Shown here piece after piece: positions 1 through 5,909 of a stretch of 5,909 nucleotides of DNA; position 1 is the first letter of the stretch; every line of letters begins with the position of its first letter. The DNA is from Aquimarina sp. (GTDB lineage Bacteria; Bacteroidota; Bacteroidia; Flavobacteriales; Flavobacteriaceae). The notes under the pieces are model-generated. The model searched no databases, was not told where the DNA came from, and saw nothing but the letters and a program-made list of their open reading frames with translations. The position numbers were made by a program, and so were the translations under genes. The stretch spans positions 1 to 5,909 of the forward strand of contig WTKB01000353.1 in assembly GCA_011524575.1 (NCBI GenBank), in the 5' to 3' direction.

Positions 1-112
1 ATTTTATCGATGAAATACATATTTTTTGTTCTATTTTTGATATTTTAATCGGTAATCTACCTAAATATTCTCAAAAAGGTATTATTTCTTAAGAACCTGT
101 ATTGCAATTACT

Positions 113-120
113 TATATTTG
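113..120 (+). promoter_or_regulatory. Probable -7 box (TAnnTTTG) of the operon promoter
   Basis: TATATTTG matches the Bacteroidota housekeeping -7 consensus TAnnTTTG exactly and ends 19 bp before the ATG at 140. The usual transcription start a few bases downstream would give a short leader of roughly 13-15 nt. The partner -33 element (TTTG or TTG about 19-21 bp upstream) is not clear: the expected zone near 85-93 reads TTTCTTAAG, and the nearest TTG at 102-104 is too close. The match and its position are seen directly; promoter function is inferred. Such a box can arise by chance in AT-rich DNA, but it is the best candidate and the only sizeable gap upstream of the four genes. Confidence 0.55.
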
Positions 121-123
121 TAT

Positions 124-137
124 TTCAAAATTTTGAA
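124..137. promoter_or_regulatory. 14-bp perfect palindrome between -7 box and start codon
   Basis: TTCAAAATTTTGAA is self-complementary over all 14 bases and fills the space between the -7 box and the first start codon, so it would overlap the transcription start and the ribosome landing zone. Two shorter perfect palindromes lie upstream: TTCTTAAGAA at 86-95 and ATTGCAAT at 101-108. The 86-95 and 124-137 copies share TTC...GAA ends. They could be operator half-sites for a dimeric repressor, but AT-rich DNA produces palindromes easily and no known operator is recognised. Confidence 0.3.
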
Positions 138-139
138 TT

Positions 140-2092
140 ATGAAGATTAGAATTTTACTTTTTGCTTTTTTTGCATCAGCCAGTGTAATGGCACAACAGA
201 CACAACAGTTTAATGATTCGTTCAAAGTTGGCGCAGGGAATGGTGATGTTTATATGCGACGTTATGAAATTGGAGATACCAAATGGAAACGTGCTTTAGT
301 GCCGCTTTGGGATAGTTCTTTAACTATTAATCATGGAGGTGATTTTACGAAAGGTGTTCGTATTATGGGATCTCAATTAGCAGTTGATGGCAATGTGGGT
401 ATTGGGACTGAAAGACCTTCTTCTAAGCTTGATATTAATGCAATATCATATGCAGGCAATCAAGATGGAGGAATCAACTTAAAAGCACAACGATTAGATG
501 TAGATATTTGGAATGTTGGGCTTAAAATGAAGTCAAGTAGTACGGGTGCTCCTCGTTTTGCAATTACCTCAACAACTAAAAATACTAGTAATGAAGTTAC
601 TTCAGATAAAGAAGCTTTATCTGTGTTGTTTAATGGTAATGTTGGTATAGGTACAATTGCACCACAGCAAAAGTTTCATGTAACAGGGAGAGGACTTTTT
701 GAAGGCGATGTAGAAATTCGAAGTAATTTAAAGTTTAGAAAAGCAGACGGCTTAGGAACTGCTGGATTTGATTTAAGTAATTCTGGAAACAACATTCATG
801 TTGCCGGTAGTGGATTCTTACCCAAAAACACAGGTGTACAGACTTTAGGTTTAAACAGTCATAAATTTAAAGAATTGTGGTTGAGTGGAAGTGCTAATGT
901 TGGTGGAAATCTTAATGTGGATGGGAGTTTAAATATCAATTCAAAGTTTCAGGTTCAGGAAAGTAAACAAGGAATACGCTCTCAGTACGGTACCGTCTTA
1001 ATTGAGGCGGATAATTCGGTTTTGGATTTGGTTTCTAGCTCTGGTGACAAATGGGGTTCTACTATAAATTTCATTGAAGGAAATGGGAATACCAATACAG
1101 ATATTTGGTCGATTTCTAGAGAAACCACAGCGGGTTCAGGAGACTCTAGATTGCATTTTAATTTCGGAACGAAGAACAATCATTTGAATAGTTCAAAGTT
1201 TACGATTCAGAAAGATGGTAATGTCGGGATTGGAACAACTAATCCAAAAAGTAGGCTTTTGGTTTCTAAAGGGAATTCAGGAGGAAATCCACATGGATAT
1301 TCTATCCTAACTGTTGAAAATTCTAACCATTCCATGATTTCAATTTTAACGCCAAATGATAAAAAAGCATTTTTTGGTTTTTCTGACCCACAAGATAATT
1401 ATGTTGGTGGAATGCAATACGAGCATGCTGATGATCGATTAGTTTTCAGAGCAAATAATAGAAACCATGATATGGTTATTGACAAAACAGGTTATATTGG
1501 TGTTGGTACATTAACTCCAAAAGACAAACTTGAGGTAAACGGTAGTCTTCGTTTTACAGCGGGCGGAGAACGAGGCATCTACTGGGGAACAACCACCCAA
1601 GCAAAGATCAAAGAAAATTGGGGGATTGAATTAAATGGAGATGGCAGAAGACCTGTTCAAATCCCGACGAGTTCTTTAGTGGTGGGTTACGATCAAACAA
1701 GTGCTGATACAGATAAAGGTGTAGGGAATTTATTTGTAAAAGGCAACGTAGGCATCGGCACCACCGACCCTAAAAATAAACTTTCTGTAAACGGTCATAT
1801 TTGGGCAAAAGAAGTCAAAGTAAGCCTCAAAGACGCTGCCGACTGGGTTTTTGAAGAAGATTATAAGTTACGTCCTCTAAAAGAAGTAGAAAGCTACATT
1901 AAAGAAAACAAGCACTTGCCAGAAATCCCATCAGCAGAAGAGTTTAGAGAGCATGATTTGAAAGTCTCTGAAATGACCAACAAATTACTTCAAAAAATTG
2001 AGGAATTGACCCTTTATGTAATTGAGCAAAACAAACGCAGCGAAGCGCAAGAAGCTCGTATAAAAGAGTTGGAAGGGAAGTTGGTTAAATAA
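140..2092 (+). CDS. Exported tail-fibre-like protein with GNVGIGT repeats and C-terminal chaperone-like/coiled-coil module
   Basis: This 650-residue exported fibre protein probably forms a trimeric, beta-rich structure at the cell surface. Residues 1-18 are a signal peptide (KIRILLFAFFA core, cleavage after V-M-A, mature protein starting QQ). The body has five GNVGIGT-type motifs at residues 84, 166, 360, 451 and 535, most followed by a P..KL.V.G segment, as in phage tail-fibre and S74-related proteins. Spacer modules recur: D-I-W near 122 and 321, and a DRLVF...NN...M.IDKTG stretch near 432-451. Residues about 561-600 (DWVFEEDYKLRPL, then HLPEIPSAEE) match the conserved end module of Bacteroidota fibre proteins. 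Residues about 607-650 form a charged coiled coil including KIEELTLYVIEQ, likely the trimerisation stalk. Translation ends in tandem TAA codons, and the barrel gene starts 25 bp later. No phage genes surround it, so an adhesin or surface fibre is more likely than a virion protein. The ligand is unknown. Confidence 0.85.
   Translation: MKIRILLFAFFASASVMAQQTQQFNDSFKVGAGNGDVYMRRYEIGDTKWKRALVPLWDSSLTINHGGDFTKGVRIMGSQLAVDGNVGIGTERPSSKLDINAISYAGNQDGGINLKAQRLDVDIWNVGLKMKSSSTGAPRFAITSTTKNTSNEVTSDKEALSVLFNGNVGIGTIAPQQKFHVTGRGLFEGDVEIRSNLKFRKADGLGTAGFDLSNSGNNIHVAGSGFLPKNTGVQTLGLNSHKFKELWLSGSANVGGNLNVDGSLNINSKFQVQESKQGIRSQYGTVLIEADNSVLDLVSSSGDKWGSTINFIEGNGNTNTDIWSISRETTAGSGDSRLHFNFGTKNNHLNSSKFTIQKDGNVGIGTTNPKSRLLVSKGNSGGNPHGYSILTVENSNHSMISILTPNDKKAFFGFSDPQDNYVGGMQYEHADDRLVFRANNRNHDMVIDKTGYIGVGTLTPKDKLEVNGSLRFTAGGERGIYWGTTTQAKIKENWGIELNGDGRRPVQIPTSSLVVGYDQTSADTDKGVGNLFVKGNVGIGTTDPKNKLSVNGHIWAKEVKVSLKDAADWVFEEDYKLRPLKEVESYIKENKHLPEIPSAEEFREHDLKVSEMTNKLLQKIEELTLYVIEQNKRSEAQEARIKELEGKLVK
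389..1762 (+). repeat. Five dispersed GNVGIGT motif repeats inside the fibre gene
   Basis: The motif is encoded at 389-409, 635-655, 1217-1237, 1490-1510 (variant GYIGVGT) and 1742-1762. Spacings are 82, 194, 91 and 84 residues, so three intervals are close to one module and the long one could hold two, with a degenerate copy around residues 252-266 (SANVGGNLNVDGSLN). The copies use different synonymous codons: glycine alone is written GGC, GGT, GGG or GGA. The repeats are therefore conserved as protein rather than as DNA and are not a recent tandem duplication. Confidence 0.85.
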
Positions 2093-2117
2093 TAATTCAC
2101 GTTAAAATCAAAATATC

Positions 2118-2765
2118 ATGCAAATTTTAAAAATAAGTTTATCTACTATAGCCCTTACTTTGGGTACTCTTTTTACTTCGCAAGCGCAAATGACGCAAAG
2201 TGTGCAAGAAAAAGGCACGTTTGAAGTGGGATTTGGAACGGGGGTGAGTTTTGCACAACTTAGTACAGAAGACGATGCCACAGATGCTGTAACTTCTTAT
2301 AATGTGGCGATGGTCGCGGAATATTATTTTTCGGACAGATGGGGTATTAAGTCTAAGTGGATCTTTGACCGTAAAGGTTGGGGGAATGGTTTTTTAGAAG
2401 ATGAGGTAAATAATGTGGTTTATGAAAATGTGGACTTTCATCTTAATTACTTTACGATTCCTGTAATGGCGAATTGGCATTTCAGCCCTAATCGAAATTG
2501 GTATTTGAATTTCGGTCCTTATTTTGGGTTTTTAATGAGTGCTACGGATAACGAACTAGAAATGAATCACACAGAGGCATTTAATGATTTTGATTTTGGT
2601 TTGGCATACGGTATTGGGTATAAGGTGCATTTATCCGATGAATTAGAGTTTTACATTGAATATGATGCTCAGGATGGCTTTACCAATATTTTTAAAGACA
2701 ATAGTAATCTTTCTGCGAAAAACTCTAGGGGTAGTTTTAATGTGGGGTTGTTGTTTAAGGTGTAA
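2118..2765 (+). CDS. Small outer-membrane beta-barrel protein (PorT-like/OMP_b-brl type)
   Basis: The product is 215 residues with a signal peptide at 1-23 (ISLSTIALTLGTLFT core, cleavage after S-Q-A, mature start Q24). After a short polar leader, the rest alternates aromatic and glycine-rich strands with polar turns: FEVGFGTGVSFAQL (35-48), YNVAMVAEYYF (61-71), WGIKSKWIFDRKGWG (75-89), then YFTIPVMANWHF (111-122), WYLNFGPYFGFLM (128-140), FGLAYGIGYKVHL (160-172) and LEFYIEYD (176-183), ending in FNVGLLFKV. This is the pattern of the Bacteroidota 8-to-10-stranded barrel family annotated as PorT-like or outer-membrane beta-barrel domain. The family has no uniform function; a few members act in type IX secretion, but most are uncharacterised. 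The final residue is Val, with Phe at -2, rather than the terminal aromatic often seen in barrel assembly signals. It lies 25 bp after the fibre gene and could help anchor or export the fibre, which is inference. TAA is followed directly by TGA. Confidence 0.8.
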   Translation: MQILKISLSTIALTLGTLFTSQAQMTQSVQEKGTFEVGFGTGVSFAQLSTEDDATDAVTSYNVAMVAEYYFSDRWGIKSKWIFDRKGWGNGFLEDEVNNVVYENVDFHLNYFTIPVMANWHFSPNRNWYLNFGPYFGFLMSATDNELEMNHTEAFNDFDFGLAYGIGYKVHLSDELEFYIEYDAQDGFTNIFKDNSNLSAKNSRGSFNVGLLFKV

Positions 2766-2790
2766 TGATTCAGTTTGATTAGAACTTATT

Positions 2791-4083
2791 ATGAGTTTAT
2801 ATAGCGGTCTAAAGAAAAATAAATTACTAACACTATTCTTAGTATTGTTTTCTGCTTTTACTACATATGGGCAGATTTCTTTTGATTACCTTTCAACAAG
2901 CGACAAATTCAATGACAGATTTTTAGTAGAAAATAGGTTAGAAAACTTAAAAACAACTAAATATAAAAAAGAATTTAGGAAAATATACAAACAACAAGCA
3001 CTACATCTTGAACAAAAAGTAAAAGATAGTACCTATATAGCTTCTTCTTTATTAACCGATATGATTGCTACTTTACAGCAGGAGATTAGTAAGAGCAATC
3101 CTACTTTTAGGAATATTTCGGATATTCAAATTCGAGTAAATACATCAAATAGGGTTAATGCTAGATGTTTTGGAAATGGATGTATTGAGTTGAATTTAGG
3201 CTTGATGGAGCGTTTAAATTCTCGTGCGGAACTTTGTTTTGTGTTGTGCCATGAAATTTCTCATTACTTAGAAAATCATTCAGAAAAACAATTGGTATAT
3301 CGTTTTGGTTATAATCGAACACCTGGTAATAAGAAAAAAATAGAGGAAATTAAGAGTGACAAAGTACATCAACTAGAAAACACTAAAGACTACGTATTTA
3401 AGCGTTCTAACGATTTCAATTCATGGTCTCGGAAATATGAATTTCAAGCAGATTCCCTAGGAATGGCTTTATTTCAAAAAACCTCTTTTAAACAAACCGA
3501 AGGAATACAAGCTTTAGCCAAATTAGATCATGAAGCTTTCCAATGGAAAACACCTATGCCATGGAAAGCTCTTTTTTCCGAGTACACCCAAAAAGAAACG
3601 CCTGTTAAAAAGAAGAAATTTTTATTTCAATTAAGTCATTTTGAGTCTATAGATTCCACAAATACTCAGAAATTGATTGGGACACATCCTGAGCTAGATC
3701 AGCGTATTGATCGCTTAAAGAAGGAATTTTCAATTTCAGAAACCCATAAGTTACCCGATCATGAGTATCAAAAATTTAAAGATCAATTAAGGCAATTAGC
3801 TATTCAAGTGGCTTTAGATCAAAAAAAAATACACATCGCCTTTTACAGAAGTGCTATTGCGTACACAAATCCTGATTTGCAACATCAAAAGACTTTTTAT
3901 AAAAAAATGATTGCTAAAAGTTTAGAGTCAGTGTACTCACTTAAAAAAACACACACAATTGGGAGTTATATCCCTTATGAAGATGCTGTTTTTAATAGCG
4001 AAAATTTAAATAAAGTGGCCGCCTTTTTACATGAATTGCAGCTATCAGAATTAGAAAACATGATAAAACATTTTAATAATTAA
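2791..4083 (+). CDS. Exported M48-family zinc metallopeptidase
   Basis: This 430-residue product is a probable zinc endopeptidase acting outside the cytoplasm. Residues 1-27 are a signal peptide (KLLTLFLVLFSAF core, cleavage after T-Y-G, mature start Q28). The catalytic motif HEISH is at 154-158: H154 and H158 bind zinc and E155 is the general base. The third ligand is E217 in the ExxAD motif (EFQADSLG, 217-224), preceded by S-R as in M48 proteins. Upstream, NARCFGNGCIELNLGLM (123-139) is the M48 strand and loop before the active helix. THPELDQRIDRL (298-309) matches the family THP....RI..L element. There are no extra membrane helices, unlike HtpX or Ste24, so it resembles soluble BepA/YfgC- or Oma1-like exported members. 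It has no TPR repeats clear by eye, and residues 310-430 are a helical tail of unknown role. All four cysteines (126, 131, 149, 153) cluster at the active site. It may process or quality-control envelope proteins, perhaps those encoded beside it; substrates are unknown. Confidence 0.88.
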   Translation: MSLYSGLKKNKLLTLFLVLFSAFTTYGQISFDYLSTSDKFNDRFLVENRLENLKTTKYKKEFRKIYKQQALHLEQKVKDSTYIASSLLTDMIATLQQEISKSNPTFRNISDIQIRVNTSNRVNARCFGNGCIELNLGLMERLNSRAELCFVLCHEISHYLENHSEKQLVYRFGYNRTPGNKKKIEEIKSDKVHQLENTKDYVFKRSNDFNSWSRKYEFQADSLGMALFQKTSFKQTEGIQALAKLDHEAFQWKTPMPWKALFSEYTQKETPVKKKKFLFQLSHFESIDSTNTQKLIGTHPELDQRIDRLKKEFSISETHKLPDHEYQKFKDQLRQLAIQVALDQKKIHIAFYRSAIAYTNPDLQHQKTFYKKMIAKSLESVYSLKKTHTIGSYIPYEDAVFNSENLNKVAAFLHELQLSELENMIKHFNN

Positions 4084-4094
4084 TTATAAAAACT

Positions 4095-5666
4095 ATGCAA
4101 AAATTATTTTCAAGAGTATTTTTACTTTTATTCATCTCTCTTGCTTTTACCTCTTATGCGCAAAAAATCACCCTAGAAGGAGTGACTTATGCTGGTGAAA
4201 ATGCCGTAAAACCTATTATTGACCAATATGGGCAAGTTGAGGGTTATTTCTTATCTTCGAGTACTAAATTAGCCCGAAAAGAATTTCGTCATAGTATAAA
4301 AATATACGACGAAAATTTGAAGTTTATTACAGAAAAAGAAGTGTCTACTTCTGGAAAAGACAATCTATACATTCTAGATATTAAACTTAACAATCAGGCT
4401 ATTGTCTGTTTGTTGGGTACTATTAAAGTAGTTAATACAAAATACGAATCTTTTGCTTACTATGAGCCAAAATTAGTCACTCTTGACAAAGCATTTAATG
4501 TAATTTCTACTAAAGATTTTACCACTTCCCTAAAAGATGGAACGGGCATGTATAGAAGTGAGATGATGGGTTATGATTCCTGTAAATTAACGCTTGTTGG
4601 AGAACAGGGATTCTTTTTTTCTAGGATCATAAAAAACAAAAAAGATGGCTACGAGGCTACTTTCATTAAACCTAATGGAGTTGATGTTGCATGGACTAAA
4701 AAGTCAGATATTGAATCGGGTACACGAACGTATTTTAAAACGATCGCAGCAAATGACAAAATACTGGTTACAGAAGCTATAGGTACATCGGTCTTAAATA
4801 ATAAAAAGTGGAATGTAGCTGTACAGGGACTTGATGTTAATACTGGAGAAGAAATTTTTAGTATCAAATCGGATTACACTACAGGTTTTAATAAAATTGA
4901 AAATGCTGTATTGCAAAATGACAAGATGGTATTCATTGGAAAGTATTATCCTGAAAAAAAGCACTTTGTGAAATCTGAAAGTTCAGGTCTATTTACTAGC
5001 GTGTTGGATTACACAGGTAAAGAACTGGCTTTTAAAAAGTACCAATGGGAAGGAAGTGCCTTTACAAAGTTATTTAACGCCAAGAAAGACGAAGATACTA
5101 AAAAGCAAGATAAAGTACTTTTACAGGAAACCATTGTGGCACCTAATGGAGATTTATATATTATTGCAGAACAATATGGTAAAGCTACAAGTGGATTAGG
5201 ACTTGCTACTGCCATTTTATTAAAAAGTAATGCAGGAGCTTCCAATTTATTGATAGGCGATGCTTTTGTGTTTCAGTTTTCAAAAGACTTGGAACTAAAA
5301 GATATTACCAAGTTTGATAAGGGACTTTCTAAGATATCTTCTATGGGTATGATCTCCGACGAATTAGCTGCATTTCTTGGTAGGGATTCGTTTGATTACC
5401 AATACACAGATCAAAGAAAAGACCAAGATGAATTTTACAGTGTGTTTATTGATTACGAAAGAATAAAAAAATCTAAAGATAAATTAGCTATTGTTGCCAT
5501 TATAAATGATAAGGGTACTTTTTCAACAGACAAAATTTCTTTTGATAAAGACACAAGAAAGTATAAAACATTTATTAAAAGAGCTAAATTAGGACATGTT
5601 TTGTTTGTTAATTTCGATAAGAAGATGCAAACCTTAAGTTGCGAACTTAAAAAGTTTAATTACTAA
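4095..5666 (+). CDS. Exported protein of unknown function, beta-rich, possibly DUF6770-like
   Basis: I do not recognise a characterised family. From memory, the opening (KITLEGVTYAG, then a GYF segment and IYDENLKFI) resembles Bacteroidota proteins annotated DUF6770; this is a weak recollection. The 523-residue product has a signal peptide at 1-22 (VFLLLFISLAF core, cleavage after S-Y-A, mature start Q23). There are no membrane helices, no lipobox and no type IX sorting domain visible by eye. The mature part alternates short beta strands with polar turns of the kind I.D.N...I (68-78), LVTLDKAFNVIST (127-139), VQGLDVNTGEEIFSI (243-257), VLDYTGKEL (303-311) and VFQFSKDLELKDI (392-404). This resembles repeated blades of a beta-propeller, but the repeats are irregular. 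Its start lies 11 bp after the protease stop, implying co-transcription and perhaps coupled translation. A strong terminator follows. A binding or scaffold role outside the cytoplasm is plausible; no catalytic motif was seen. Confidence 0.7.
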   Translation: MQKLFSRVFLLLFISLAFTSYAQKITLEGVTYAGENAVKPIIDQYGQVEGYFLSSSTKLARKEFRHSIKIYDENLKFITEKEVSTSGKDNLYILDIKLNNQAIVCLLGTIKVVNTKYESFAYYEPKLVTLDKAFNVISTKDFTTSLKDGTGMYRSEMMGYDSCKLTLVGEQGFFFSRIIKNKKDGYEATFIKPNGVDVAWTKKSDIESGTRTYFKTIAANDKILVTEAIGTSVLNNKKWNVAVQGLDVNTGEEIFSIKSDYTTGFNKIENAVLQNDKMVFIGKYYPEKKHFVKSESSGLFTSVLDYTGKELAFKKYQWEGSAFTKLFNAKKDEDTKKQDKVLLQETIVAPNGDLYIIAEQYGKATSGLGLATAILLKSNAGASNLLIGDAFVFQFSKDLELKDITKFDKGLSKISSMGMISDELAAFLGRDSFDYQYTDQRKDQDEFYSVFIDYERIKKSKDKLAIVAIINDKGTFSTDKISFDKDTRKYKTFIKRAKLGHVLFVNFDKKMQTLSCELKKFNY

Positions 5667-5690
5667 TATTTAGTATTTTAGATATATTTT

Positions 5691-5720
5691 AAAAACCCTT
5701 CAAAGTTGAAGGGTTTTTTT
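5691..5720 (+). terminator. Rho-independent terminator of the four-gene unit
   Basis: AAAAACCCTTCAA at 5691-5703 pairs perfectly with TTGAAGGGTTTTT at 5706-5718. In practice this gives a 12-bp stem with the loop AAGT, followed by the end of a T7 run at 5714-5720. It begins 24 bp after the stop of the last gene. The left arm starts with A5 and is preceded by AT-rich sequence, so the reverse transcript also has a hairpin followed by U residues. The site may therefore also stop transcription entering from the right. Confidence 0.9.
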
Positions 5721-5909
5721 GTGGTTTGAAGTTTGATTTTTCTGTTCTTTCCTTGGGGTATTACCCCCGTATTCTATGACCAAAACCAAGTGAAAAATGT
5801 TAAAATTTAGGCAGCAAATTTATGTGTATTTACGTAAGGTTGATGCCTATTTACAAAGCCATGCCACCAACAACAAATCCGTCTGAAAGCTGTTTGAGCC
5901 CGCAGAGGG
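5721..5909. other. Right flank without a supported gene
   Basis: No convincing coding region is present. The last 59 bases (5851-5909) contain 30 G+C (51%) by hand count, against about 35% in a typical part of the first gene, so composition changes sharply toward the window edge. A frame starting ATG at 5843 stays open for 22 codons to the edge, and the opposite strand is also open from the edge for about 20 codons before a TAG, but neither has a recognisable product. The stretch also holds an inverted repeat at 5755-5767 and an 8-bp palindrome TTACGTAA at 5830-5837. It could be the border of a repeated or mobile element or of the next transcription unit. Confidence 0.4.
5755..5767. repeat. 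Short inverted repeat GGGGTA-T-TACCCC
   Basis: Six bases on each side of a central T are complementary. As a folded RNA or single strand this gives a G4/C4 stem with the five-base loop TATTA. A fifth C follows on the right. It is the most GC-rich symmetrical structure in the window and lies about 35 bp beyond the terminator, in otherwise unassigned DNA. It has no U-tract, so it is not itself a typical intrinsic terminator. Its role is unknown: protein-binding site, element end, or chance. Confidence 0.4.

Noticed and set aside
1..85. End of an upstream gene or a small RNA at the left edge
   Set aside because: The stretch is very AT-rich with stops in all frames examined and shows no hairpin with a U-tract or RNA family signature.
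982..1179. 65-codon open frame on the - strand inside the fibre gene
   Set aside because: It lies fully within a well-supported + strand gene, has no signal peptide or known motif, and its protein looks like a reverse-strand shadow.
140..2092. Prophage or phage-tail-derived injection particle suggested by the tail-fibre-like protein
   Set aside because: The protein carries a Sec signal peptide, and no sheath, baseplate, tube, capsid, lysis or integrase gene lies nearby, so a cellular surface fibre fits better.
2118..2765. Specific assignment as PorT or another type IX secretion component
   Set aside because: Only the general barrel pattern is visible; the family is large and functionally mixed, and no other secretion genes are present.
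4649..4867. 72-codon open frame on the - strand inside the last gene
   Set aside because: It is embedded in a long + strand gene whose protein has a coherent signal peptide and strand pattern; the reverse product has no recognisable feature.
5009..5245. 78-codon open frame on the - strand inside the last gene
   Set aside because: For the same reason it is judged a shadow; its serine- and leucine-rich composition is what reverse reading of AT-rich coding DNA tends to give.
5843..5909. Open frame from ATG at 5843 to the window edge (22 codons)
   Set aside because: It is too short, has no convincing leader and no recognisable protein; chance openness in a GC-richer stretch explains it. It is noted only as part of the right-flank finding.

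Overview
The window looks like chromosomal DNA from a member of the Bacteroidota, most probably a marine-type Flavobacteriia. It is AT-rich. None of the genes has a clear Shine-Dalgarno sequence. A TAnnTTTG -7 box lies upstream of the first gene. All four genes encode a cleavable signal peptide predicted to leave glutamine at the mature N-terminus, which is typical of this phylum. The first gene belongs to a fibre-protein type (GNVGIGT repeats, then a short chaperone-like module, then a coiled coil) that is abundant in Flavobacteriia.

Layout: positions 1-139 are non-coding and hold the probable promoter and several short perfect palindromes. Four genes follow on the + strand with gaps of only 25, 25 and 11 bp: (1) 140-2092, a 650-residue exported tail-fibre-like protein; (2) 2118-2765, a 215-residue outer-membrane beta-barrel protein of the PorT-like type; (3) 2791-4083, a 430-residue exported M48-type zinc metallopeptidase; (4) 4095-5666, a 523-residue exported protein of unknown function. 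A strong rho-independent terminator lies at 5691-5720, only 24 bp after the last stop. The four genes therefore look like one transcription unit with its own promoter and terminator. The remaining 5721-5909 has no supported gene. It contains a G4/C4 inverted repeat and becomes clearly richer in GC at its right end, so it may be the edge of a repeated or mobile element or of another transcription unit.

How the genes may work together: every product is predicted to leave the cytoplasm. A reasonable but unproven reading is a cell-envelope module: a trimeric surface fibre, a small outer-membrane barrel, a periplasmic or surface protease, and an unknown secreted or periplasmic protein. No phage structural, lysis or integration genes are visible, so the phage-like fibre domain does not by itself indicate a prophage. 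I see no CRISPR array, tRNA, rRNA, complete insertion sequence or recognisable defence system. The window is largely an ordinary accessory envelope operon. Its most notable features are the fibre architecture, the clustered cysteines around the protease active site, and the unexplained right flank.
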